DNA of 64,000 nucleotides from Apoda limacodes (Eukaryota; Arthropoda; Insecta; Lepidoptera; Limacodidae), in contig OX291545.1 in NCBI GenBank assembly GCA_946406115.1, positions 27,275,153 through 27,339,152 on the forward strand, read 5' to 3'. The position numbers were made by a program, and so were the translations under genes. Positions 55,214 to 64,000 of this stretch are shown piece by piece. Position 1 is the first letter of the stretch; each line of letters begins with the position of its first letter. A model generated the notes under the pieces. That model saw only the letters and a program-made list of their open reading frames with translations. It made no database searches and was not told where the DNA came from.

Positions 55214-57945
55214 AAAACATATCACAATAGTTATGTAATATACTTATATAAAACCAGGGTTCGTATATATCCGATTTTTACAATAATATTAAAATATTCG
55301 ATATTTTTAATATTCATCAAAATCAATATACTTTTGTAAAAAGAAAAGTCTTTTCACATCTTACTGACTGAAAGAAAATTAATACAATTCAAACTTTTCA
55401 AACAAACAAAATATCAACAATAGATATTTTCAAAGTTTTGCCTTTCAAAACTTGACATTATTTTTATTTATTTATTATTATATTTTGTAAATAAAAATTA
55501 TTTACACTTTTAATATAAGTGTACACTTATTTGTATTTTATCGGAATGTCGAATTCATTTGACATGGGTATGATTTTTAACATTTAAAATATATATTTAA
55601 ATCTTGATATATATTAGGCATAAACATCAATTGATATACACATACCTATACCATGATAGGTAAATGTCCGATATATGTATACCAATTCATGTATATCATG
55701 CGAACCCTGTTTAAAATGTAATGTACATCACACACCTATCATTTTCCAATTAATGTATTGTTAATGAAGTTTAATAAAACATAACGATCGCTTATTGATC
55801 GTAATATTCGGTCAACTATTATATCTCATCAAGCAGTCACAAAAATTTAATAACAAATATTTTTTCTACTCGTTAACATCTTAAAATTAAAAAAGAAAGG
55901 TAATCAACTTTAGTACCAATAATAGTTGAAATAAAAACAATAAAGGGCTTTAGAAACAAGCAAACGAGCTTGATTAAGGCCGATGTCACGCCGATAAAGG
56001 CCGTAAAGCCGAAAATTGAAAAGGCCGTTTCATTAAAAATACTATATTTTATGATTTTTAAGCAGGCAGGTGAACCCCACCAGTGGTGACTGTATGGTGA
56101 CCATGAATTGGCTCTAGATATAAAATAATAATAAAATGTACAGTTATATTACTCACTCGTATGTCTTTCTTTCATTGGTGTACTTAATTTCTTACCGTTT
56201 TACTTACTTAATTCTGAGTAATGTCAAAAGTTTCTTGACCGCGAAGTACTACCAAAATCGTAATTTACAAAATATTATAAAGCCTTAGTTCATGAAAATT
56301 TCATTAACCGCTGAAGGGTTTAAGTTTATTTATTGAAATTAGTTTTTCTTTTTTAGTTTACTTATGTAGGCTGTACTTGGCAAAGTTATATCTCAAATCC
56401 TGTAAAATAACTCATCTTGAGTTACCTGACCCCTATAATGAACTAAAACTAAGCTACTGTTTATAATAGTCAAGAGTATCTTTGAGAATAGCAAACTTAT
56501 ATCTACTTATATTCATGTCCGATGAGCCACAAGCCTCAGTTTGAACCACCTACGTAAATTAATTTTACTGGAAGGACAATCTTGTCGTAAAGATCAAGAA
56601 GGACACCCTACAAAAGACGGCGTCCTCTGCTGCGCACCCCGCAGCGAGGTTTTAATGAAATAAACTGAAAATCAACACGCAGCTCCGCACCATTTCGTCC
56701 TTTGTTCTTCAGCCGAATTGAATTTATTAACACCACAATTTATGGGATTTTATCCCGAATATCTTACGATGCGTGGACACGCTATTGTTTTGCGTGTCAA
56801 ACGCCTATAGAAGAATTATCAGTTTTGTAAACTTAGTTAGAATTAAACCCATTATTTATAACAAACTTAATGATATTTAATACGAAGTCGCAATCTTATG
56901 AATATATTATTAAACTTTGGCAAAATTTTTAGATACAAAATTTTGGGGTATAAGGATAGGGGAGATTTGTAAAAACCGGATATGAGGGTCAAACTGGGTA
57001 CTTCAATATCTATGAAATTACGAGCGACATTTATCGCCACAACGGAAGTTGAGAGAAAAATATATAGTATTTTATTTAAAACCTGTGAAAATAATCGATA
57101 TTTCTATTGATTTAGACTGCAGTGAATCAACTGTACGGATGACCTATATTGAAGAGTATATATTTCAAAGATTATGTATTGTCTGTGGAACATTATATCG
57201 GCTTCGTTAATAGTTTATAATGAGTATCGCCTTAGTGATGCCATTTTGTTTGACGACTGTCTGTTCGGGGCAAAGTCGGATACCCATATTTGGAGCAGTA
57301 CCTGGTAGTTCCTGATTGTACCCACATGAGGCGTGCAGAATGCCGATAAAAAATATGACACTATACTATCTGATTTTCGTAAATAATAAATATTACACTT
57401 AAAGAAACGAAAATTATTTCTAAACATTGAGTAGCTTATGGTTATATGAATTCAGAAAATAAATGACATCGCAATTTGTGTAACAGAATATTTTCCAGAC
57501 ACAATTATAGCTTAAAAAATGTTGCCTAAAACTAAAAGCGAAGGAACAAGACACGCTTTCATTACAGTTTGATACCAAATACTGATATAAACACTAACTG
57601 CAAGGTGAAGGTATCTCTTTTAAACTAATATTTATATGATTGTGTAACATAGCTTGGTTTTTCGGTAACGGGTCTTACCTTGTACATGTAGATAACTGTG
57701 CCAAAATATTGGAATTGGTATAATGGTAATATACGTAATAAACTGTTTTGTTAAACCTCCTTTCTCTAAAGAAAGGCCTGTGTTCCTGTAGTGCGAAAAA
57801 ACATCGCTTAAGGCAACAATCAACCATAAACAATTTCGTTCATAAACACTTAAAAAATTAAAAAGTCCCTAAAGAGAGAATACGAGTAGTAGCCAGTAAT
57901 ATTCCAATTAATAAACAAATTCGATTTGTAGTTGGAAACATTAAC
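55214..57945. other. Intergenic, no gene supported
   Basis: AT-rich up to about 55700. 56560-56660 is a GC-richer patch (AAGACGGCGTCCTCTGCTGC) without identity. No coding gene found. Confidence 0.45.
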
Positions 57946-57947
57946 TT

Positions 57948-58021
57948 GATACGTCTAATACATCACTCACCTGGGGTCGCCCGCTACCAACGTGGAGTCA
58001 TGTGATCGAATTAGACGTATC
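57948..58021. repeat. Small inverted repeat, 12-bp arms
   Basis: GATACGTCTAAT (57948-57959) and ATTAGACGTATC (58010-58021) are perfect complements 50 bases apart, with a GC-richer centre. Confidence 0.75.
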
Positions 58022-58469
58022 CATCATCTAAATGAGCTTGGATTGATCTGTGATGGGGTCCCGACCTCAGATGAACTAAGTAGGTATAGGTGGGTATTCT
58101 GAATTTATAAAGTTAGATAATTTGTCTTTACACGTATACAATATTACATATATATAAGTTTACAATATAGATATGGCAGTTCTCCTGGGGGAGCCATCAG
58201 GGTTTTAAAAGTACTGATGTCTTTCCTAGGCTGGGGAGACATCGGAACTTACTTTCTAATACTATCTTAGGGACTCGTATAGGTGTCATAATTTTAAGAA
58301 AAAACTTCTTTTAACTGTTGTCGATGCTCAAAAAATAAATATTGTAAGAAATTACTTCAGTTTTCTTTGAGCGAGGATTATCTTACCCCCCTATATAAAA
58401 TAGGGAGGAAGGTTATCGTTTATATGACGGTCAGTCAGACTGACTGACTATACTACCTTTAAAATGTTG

Positions 58470-58870
58470 CTAGTATTTAATTGTCAGCCACGCACAACAC
58501 AATCTGACAATATGGCTGTTTTCTAACATACGAGTATACGCGGAAGTGGAGATGCCTAGGATGCACTCGAATCCGCGTAAGACAGAAAAACCTATTTATG
58601 ACATATTATCAAATTCTACTTTTATTTTTATAGTGACAATTTTTATCAAATATCTAGTTAAATTATTTAATATTAATCTTGAAAATGTGTATGAGATTTT
58701 AAATTTGAAATATTTAAAAAAATAGAATCTTCTGTCTTACGCGGATGCGAGTGTATCCTCGATATCTCCGCGTGAGGACGGAATCCGCAACCCCACCCGC
58801 ATCTGCGTAAGTCAGTAAATGGCCATATTATTGTCGACTATCGTGTCATGGCTAACAATTAAGCAGTGTT
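58470..58870. mobile_element. MITE-like element with about 120-bp inverted repeats
   Basis: Left blocks TTTAATTGTCAGCCACG, GACAATATGGCTG, ATACGCGGA-GTGGAGAT, CACTCGAATCCGCGTAAGAC and AGAA pair in order with right blocks TTCTGTCTTACGCGGATGCG, AGTGTATCC, ATCTCCGCGTG, GGCCATATTATTGTC and CATGGCTAACAATTAA. The unpaired centre (about 58595-58725) is AT-rich. No ORF. Confidence 0.8.
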
Positions 58871-58935
58871 AGACACCATTCGATTTTAAAGAATGGTATA
58901 TTTAGTCTGAACGAATCCCTATCGTTGTTCGTCGA

Positions 58936-59017
58936 GTTCAAAGAAAACTGGGAAAAACTATTCACAATAGTGTATTGTGAATGTATTGTGAATAGTTTTT
59001 CCCAGTTTTCTTTGAAC
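58936..59017. repeat. Perfect hairpin, 34-bp arms, 14-nt loop
   Basis: The arm at 58936-58969 (GTTCAAAGAAAACTGGGAAA onward to CACAATA) and the arm at 58984-59017 (TATTGTG onward to CCAGTTTTCTTTGAAC) are exact reverse complements. The loop repeats TATTGTGAATG, the start of the right arm. Confidence 0.95.
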
Positions 59018-59074
59018 TGGGGATCACACTCGGCACCTTTATTCCTGCACTTATTAAAGTATTTTGTGTCTTTT

Positions 59075-59174
59075 GAATGATTATTTTCTATTATTTCACT
59101 TGTTTTAATAGTTTTAACACGAGTGTATATACACGAGTACTATTAAAACGAGTGAAATACTAGAAAATATTCAT
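59075..59174. repeat. Inverted repeat with about 36-bp imperfect arms
   Basis: GAATGATTATTTTCTATTAT then TTCACTTGTTTTAATAG on the left pairs with CTATTAAAACGAGTGAAATA then CTAGAAAATATTCAT on the right, with a few mismatches. The centre GAGTGTATATACACGAGT is itself partly palindromic. Confidence 0.82.
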
Positions 59175-59570
59175 GAGGTACTCTTTCAATATTCTAGATT
59201 ATAGCATAACATTCAAAGAATACTATTAGGCAATATAGTTACATTCTGTTAATGATATGATTTTTATATTTGAAATACGGCCTCAAAAAGTGATATGCGG
59301 CTAATAATTGTGAGTAACGGTAGGGGTGCGCACGCGCCGCATGACGTCTGTCGCTGCGCATTTGAACCGCAGATATAAAGAAAATCGATTACGATTCGCA
59401 CCTGCAAAATAATGAAATTTTTTGTCAGAATGAATTTGGGGCAGGTGTTTTTTATTAGACATTTTTTTAACGTAAATCGATTTCCGGTAATAATTTTAAT
59501 ATAGGGACCTAATAAAATTACTAATTGGGTTTGATTTCTTAATACTGACATTTACTTCTATTTATTTTTA
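59175..59570. other. Intergenic, no gene seen
   Basis: One GC-richer patch (GGTAGGGGTGCGCACGCGCC near 59320) without identity. Confidence 0.45.
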
Positions 59571-59572
59571 GG

Positions 59573-59610
59573 AATGGGAGTGGGATTCCTACAGCAACTC
59601 CTTTATCTAA
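59573..59610 (-). mobile_element. Lep1-type Helitron internal scrap
   Basis: GTGGGATTCCTACAGCAACT followed by CCTTTA is the reverse of the family's AAGGAGTTGC-GTAGGAATCC block. Confidence 0.45.
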
Positions 59611-59764
59611 GTACGTATGTTTTTCCCCTACCCTCATTAAAATCAGTTCAGCAGTTCAGCGCAATTTCTTGTCTGTGTTTTAGTGTTTCGGGGTTGGGTT
59701 TGAACCCCCAAAATACTTCCCCTCGATACGCTTATGGCCTGATGTCGCTTATGATGGTGGTGAA

Positions 59765-59820
59765 GCGTCCATAGTCTGAGGTGATCGCGTAACATCAGGC
59801 TAGCTTGTTTGCCTCCTTTG
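59765..59820 (+). mobile_element. LINE tail fragment
   Basis: AAGCGTCCATAGTCTGAGGT, GATCGCGTAACATCAGGCTA, GCTTGTTTGCC is the same 3' UTR as at 61374-61455 and, reversed, at 23003-23085. Confidence 0.7.
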
Positions 59821-59849
59821 CATTAACCATTTTTCGAGGGCGCAGATAT

Positions 59850-59887
59850 AGAGGTCTCATACAGTTACGGCTCTGTATGAGACCTCT
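59850..59887. repeat. Perfect hairpin, 15-bp arms
   Basis: AGAGGTCTCATACAG (59850-59864), an 8-base loop, and CTGTATGAGACCTCT (59873-59887). Confidence 0.92.
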
Positions 59888-60440
59888 GCAAAACCAAGAC
59901 CTATTTTGGGCATCGCTACCCATCTTGACTTACTTCCTTAGTAACTGGCATATGGGTTATTATTTTCTGTCCGTGGAATTTTATCTTACCACTTATGTCT
60001 CTAAAGCTGGTAATTAACGACGTGTGGGACATGTGTAAAGCCACCTCAGTCCAGATATACTGCATCAGATGCAGTGTTGCAGCATTGGGCATACCTGTCA
60101 CGCAGGAATTAAGTGGTTAGTCATAAGAGGCTATGCTCCACATAATGAAGTGGGTGTGCGTTTAGTCTCTGGTTACCCCCTTCTAAGGAATAAAACCATA
60201 AAGATAGACATACATTCACTTCTACATACTAAGCATTAGTGTACCAATTGAAAGGACAACAGTACTAAACACAGCGCTATTTACACATCGGTATTACCGA
60301 CACTACCGACCCATTGTGTTGTATAGATAACCGTTGCTTTACAATTATTGCTTACGTTAATACCTACTTTACTTTTCATTACCGGCCCGATTAGATCTCG
60401 AAAGTGTATCCACTTACTACTCAGCAGCAGTGACCTGTAG
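59888..60440. other. Intergenic, no gene supported
   Basis: GC slightly higher than average; short frames without signature. Possibly old TE sequence, given the LINE tail just before. Confidence 0.4.
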
Positions 60441-60444
60441 ATAC

Positions 60445-60860
60445 ATCTATTGAATTCATTTTGCATTTTAATGAGACGCGCCCGACACGCCAGAATAATG
60501 CGGACGACATGAAATATGACTTGTCGATGATTTATTGTAACAAATTATCTTTTTTCTTACGACGCCGCCTTAAATCTGTAAATGTAAATAAAGTGTCCGG
60601 TATTTGATTTAATAATAGTGATGTAGCGAGTCGATACTGGAAGCGTATAGGAATCAATTTGGTTTTTATTTGTTTGCATACGTAATGTCATTTAGGTTTT
60701 ATTGAAGCCAGTTTTATTTTAATTCCGATGGAACAATATTATCTAAGATTTACGCATTGTATCTCGTTTGTGTCGTTATTCATAAATTCAAATTGAAAAT
60801 TATGATAAACGACTTTGAAATCTCACTTTTTTATTCCGTCTATGTCCGTGGTACCAACTG
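60445..60860. promoter_or_regulatory. Candidate conserved non-coding stretch
   Basis: No repeat seen. Contains GATGATTTATTGTAAC, GGTTTTTATTTG, GGTTTTATTGAAG and ATTATGATAAACGAC, which resemble posterior-Hox and homeodomain sites, among GC-moderate unique text (GACGCGCCCGACACGCCAG). Speculative. Confidence 0.25.
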
Positions 60861-61373
60861 CGTTGAAGCAATATTTTTTTCTTCGTTTACGCAAGTACCT
60901 ACATAAATTAATTACATAGATATCTTTAATTTATAGCCAAAATTTTAACAAATATACTACAAGTAGACTACAGTGATGTATCGAATTTTTGCGAAAATTC
61001 GCAGTCGCAAAAACAATGCGAATATTTTCTTATATCTATACTTATGTATAGTTTATACTCTATATTTTTGACACAAACTAAGAAACCAAAAATAAACACA
61101 AAATTCAAAAGTTGAAAAGTTAAGTGTCTTGATTCTCGGAGAAAACTCTCTGTGCTTCTAGATGCTCTGGGGCCTGTTCCACAATGCATCTCTATGCAAA
61201 CCGGGTGCCTATTCCAGCTCTTTTTATACTCTTCTCTCTCTTTTAATAATCTAAATAGGATGAGAAAGTTTTCAATTCTTTACTTTGCACTTTGCTTAGG
61301 TATTTTCTTTGCTATGAAGAATGAAAAGTGCAGATTTGCATCGCAGAATAAGCTTCTGCACTCTTCATTATTC

Positions 61374-61455
61374 AAGCGTCCATAGGCTCCGGTGATCGCT
61401 TACCATCAGGCAGACCGTAAGCTTGTTTGCCACCTTAGTGGTATAAAAAAAATAT
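61374..61455 (+). mobile_element. LINE 3' UTR and polyA
   Basis: AAGCGTCCATAGGCTCCGGT, GATCGCTTACCATCAGGCAG, ACCGTAAGCTTGTTTGCCAC, CTTAGTGGTATAAAAAAAAT: plus-strand copy of the tail at 22986 and 46890, ending in A-rich sequence. Confidence 0.85.
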
Positions 61456-61644
61456 AATAAAGTAACAGAAGAGTTGCCAACTGACTTTAGTCTTCAAAAG
61501 ATTATAGGAACATAAATATTTTAATATAAGATTTGCAGCGTTAAGAGTCTCTGGAATCTCTGGTATTTTTTCCCCTTTAAAAATATTGTTAATAGTTTCA
61601 AATTTACGCATATTTCAAGATATAGTGACTTCTTTCGGTGATTT

Positions 61645-61790
61645 TGTCAGCAGCTAGGATTTCTATGGCAACTTCTTGATAGTAAGAAAGTTTGCTATAG
61701 CAAGCTATAGCTATAGTTTGTGTGTGTGAAATTCGGTTTAAGTTATTCCTGTTATTCTTAACTATCTCTGTGCCAAATTTTAACTTTATT
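61645..61790 (-). mobile_element. Lep1-type Helitron internal fragment
   Basis: Reversed family blocks: TTTCTATGGCAACTTCTTGA, AAGTTTGCTATAGCAAGCTA, TAGCTATAGTTTG, GGTTTAAGTTATTCCTG. Termini absent. Confidence 0.65.
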
Positions 61791-62665
61791 TTTTGTTCCG
61801 CTGCAACTTGAATAATTTTCAAAACTTTTAAACTATGTAAGGCTTAACATTATTTTTTTGATTCATCAATGAATGATTGCACATTAGGGACTATGCATGG
61901 TCAAATCTAATCATAAAAAGTTTTAAATACTCTTTCCGTTTGATAAGACAAGTTTCCAGTTTTCCATTTACTTTTAGAATACTTTGCATCAATGTAACGA
62001 AGCTATTTGAAACATCAATTGCTACACCTCATCGCGTGCCCCAAGCGTCAAATTTCTTGTAATGAGTTTACTGTACAATTATAACATACAATTAGTACTG
62101 TCCAGAATTACGAACATTAATATCCCAGTGAATGATGACGTGCCGCAGGCAACTGTAGTGCTAAGCACCAAGCTAACCATACCCCTTTTATCTTGAAAAA
62201 ATCTAAGTTTTACAGATAAAGAAATGTGCACCGAAAGCTCAATTTAGACTGGTCGTTTAATTTCTGTACCCTATTCATTTGTGTTGTTAAGGTGATTGAC
62301 GTATTCAATTAGCGAGGTGCCCGATAGACCTCCCAACTTGGTTCAAAACTATTAAATGTACCAATTTATTAAGAGCTCCTCAAAACTTCTTGCTGTCCCA
62401 TTAAGATCCCGATTTTACTTAAAACATGAGCGGGGAAGAAGATCTTTTTATAGTGGTCTGTTTTGAAGTTTACAAATGTAGTTAAAGCGTTGTCTTTCTA
62501 CATGTTTGCATGTTGTTTTCTGCAATTACAGACAGAACTTTCAGCAAAACGTCTTTTACAAATTGAAATTGTGATTACTAAGGTTGGTTTTCAGCATTTA
62601 AAAAATGGTACTTATTACCTTTGAAGAACCTTGTCAAGTTACATTTTGGGTCTTTACCTATACAC
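61791..62665. other. Intergenic, no gene seen
   Basis: No repeat or coding signal recognised. Confidence 0.5.
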
Positions 62666-62689
62666 ATAGTTCGCGCCTTGCCCGTGGTA

Positions 62690-62850
62690 CAGTTGTGATA
62701 GTTCGGTTAACCGGACCATCGTTGAAATTTTATGCGGTAGTACAGTTGACCGGACAGTCGTTAATTTTTACTAACTGTGATACAGTCGACTAGACAACCG
62801 TACCACTGCAATTTTTTTTAGTAAAGTTGACCGGACCATTTAAAATTTGA
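62690..62850. repeat. Degenerate tandem repeat, about 45-bp units
   Basis: GTTAACCGGACCATCGTTGA, GTACAGTTGACCGGACAGTC, GATACAGTCGACTAGACAAC and AGTAAAGTTGACCGGACCAT succeed each other with T-rich spacers, so three to four units built on ACAGTTGACCGGAC. Confidence 0.7.
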
Positions 62851-64000
62851 ATATTATCTCTCCGTAGCCGCTGTACTTATTGACACCTAGAACATATCTA
62901 GTTTATGACCATAAAATTACTTAGATCTTAAAAGATGATAATCCAATACATAATAATATGTTGACCATGTGATTTTATTTTCTTATAATTAGAGCGATGA
63001 AAACTTTCAGTTATGATAATTTGGTTGACAAGAATAGTGTCCCTAAAAACACATAAATTATTAAACTAAATAAGACGCTTGAAGGAAAAAATATTTAATT
63101 TTAGTAGTAGGTATACGCCACGCAGATAGACATGATGTTTCAGCACAACGAACATCCAACCAACCATCCATCACTCGCTGACGTAGCTTTGCTTTCGTTT
63201 ACTGTTTAGTAATAACATGTACAGCAGCGATCGTGAGCTGCAAGAAAGAACGGATGGTGGTACATTTAGTAAATTAAAGAGGGTTTGTGTTATTTGAAAG
63301 AATCTCAACTGAGGGCAATTTCCTGATAGAACTTGATAAAATCAAAGTTACGTATGAATAAGTATAAAGGGATGTTGAGAAGGTAAGAAAACGAATATAG
63401 AATAAAAGGCACTGCCGTTTTATTCGGTGTTTTCAATAGAAAAAAGGGTATTAAGGACGAACGCTGATGAGGGTGTCGTTGTTTAACTGGTGCAAGGGGC
63501 AAGTAGCTCCGTTCCCCCGAACTGTTAACTTGCCGTAGCTTGCTGCATAAAAATGGTTCAGATTTATATAAACAACTACCAGCTCCCAGCGGTAATTAAT
63601 TTCGTAAGCTTTGTAGAGTCTATGGCTTGTAGGTTTGAACGCTCTTATCTTTTAAACTACCAGCCCGATTAGAAATAATCTTTTTAGTTACGTAACCTGT
63701 TTTTTGAATAAGGTTATACGCTACATAACTTCACGCTAGGATTCTAAGGAGCAAACCAGTAGGTTGGTGCTTAACTCAACGTGTGCGAAAGCACTAAAAC
63801 AGCTAGCTTTAGTATAAGCGGACGTCCATGATTTACGTGAGGCGTTTAAGGGAGGGGGAGGGGATCTAGCAGAATCTCACTCAATCTCACGTGGGGGAGG
63901 GGTTTTACCAAATATCACATAAATTTATTTTTCGCAAAAACAGTGTAGATTTGTAAGAAAACTGTGTTAAATATCGCCAAATCCTACAAAATAACAATTA
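62851..64000. other. Intergenic to the window end
   Basis: No gene supported. 63600-63680 has weak tRNA-like words (GTAGGTTTGAACGC) in the wrong spacing. 63840-63905 has a G-run patch (GGGAGGGGGAGGGGAT, GTGGGGGAGGGG) separated by AATCTCACTCAATCTCACGT. Confidence 0.4.

Noticed and set aside
63838..63910. G-rich patch as a G-quadruplex or telomeric repeat
   Set aside because: The G runs are irregular, too few and not insect TTAGG telomeric repeats.

Overview
The window looks like AT-rich nuclear DNA from a lepidopteran (moth or butterfly). Two things support this. First, it carries many short non-autonomous elements of the Lep1 Helitron type (5' TC, 3' CTAG, inserted between A and T), together with other repeat families I associate with Lepidoptera: the GGCCAAGTGCGAG / GGTTCCGTACC elements, tRNA-like SINEs, and jockey/CR1-type and RTE-type LINE pieces. 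Second, the single host gene found is an insect aristaless-type homeobox gene. No bacterial, viral or CRISPR features were seen.

The only convincing host protein-coding gene is aristaless (al), plus strand, in four coding exons: 21467-21696, 22534-22579, 29333-29529 and 29739-30066. All junctions are GT-AG and in frame. The spliced product is 266 residues, with a Q50 paired-like homeodomain at residues 47-106 and a C-terminal OAR motif at about 234-254. Introns interrupt the homeodomain at codon 31 and between codons 46 and 47. The exon holding the first Met opens with a strong acceptor at 21421-21422, so at least one more 5' exon lies upstream; I could not find it or the promoter. Lepidoptera carry two al paralogs, and only one is in this window.

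Layout: 1-5.3 kb is repeats (LINE tail, Helitron-like block with degenerate internal repeats, two adjacent copies of a TA-tailed element containing a variable tandem array). 5.3-6.8 kb is a broken jockey-type LINE on the minus strand ending against a Lep1 3' terminus. 6.8-21.4 kb is intergenic, with scattered repeats, a long-TIR MITE at 12.5 kb and a 5S-rRNA-like module at 18.4 kb. 21.4-31.4 kb is the al gene and its probable 3' UTR, with Helitron and LINE insertions. 31.4-64 kb is downstream intergenic DNA with SINEs, more GGCCAAGTGCGAG elements (one again with a 5S-like module), palindromic elements, a broken LINE (48.5-49.8 kb), a hAT transposase pseudogene (48 kb), a (CA)30 microsatellite and a cluster of strong inverted repeats at 58.5-59.9 kb.

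The long gene-poor flanks are normal for a developmental homeobox gene. Several flanking stretches without recognisable repeats are dense in TAAT/ATTA or ATCGAT motifs and are offered as speculative enhancer candidates.
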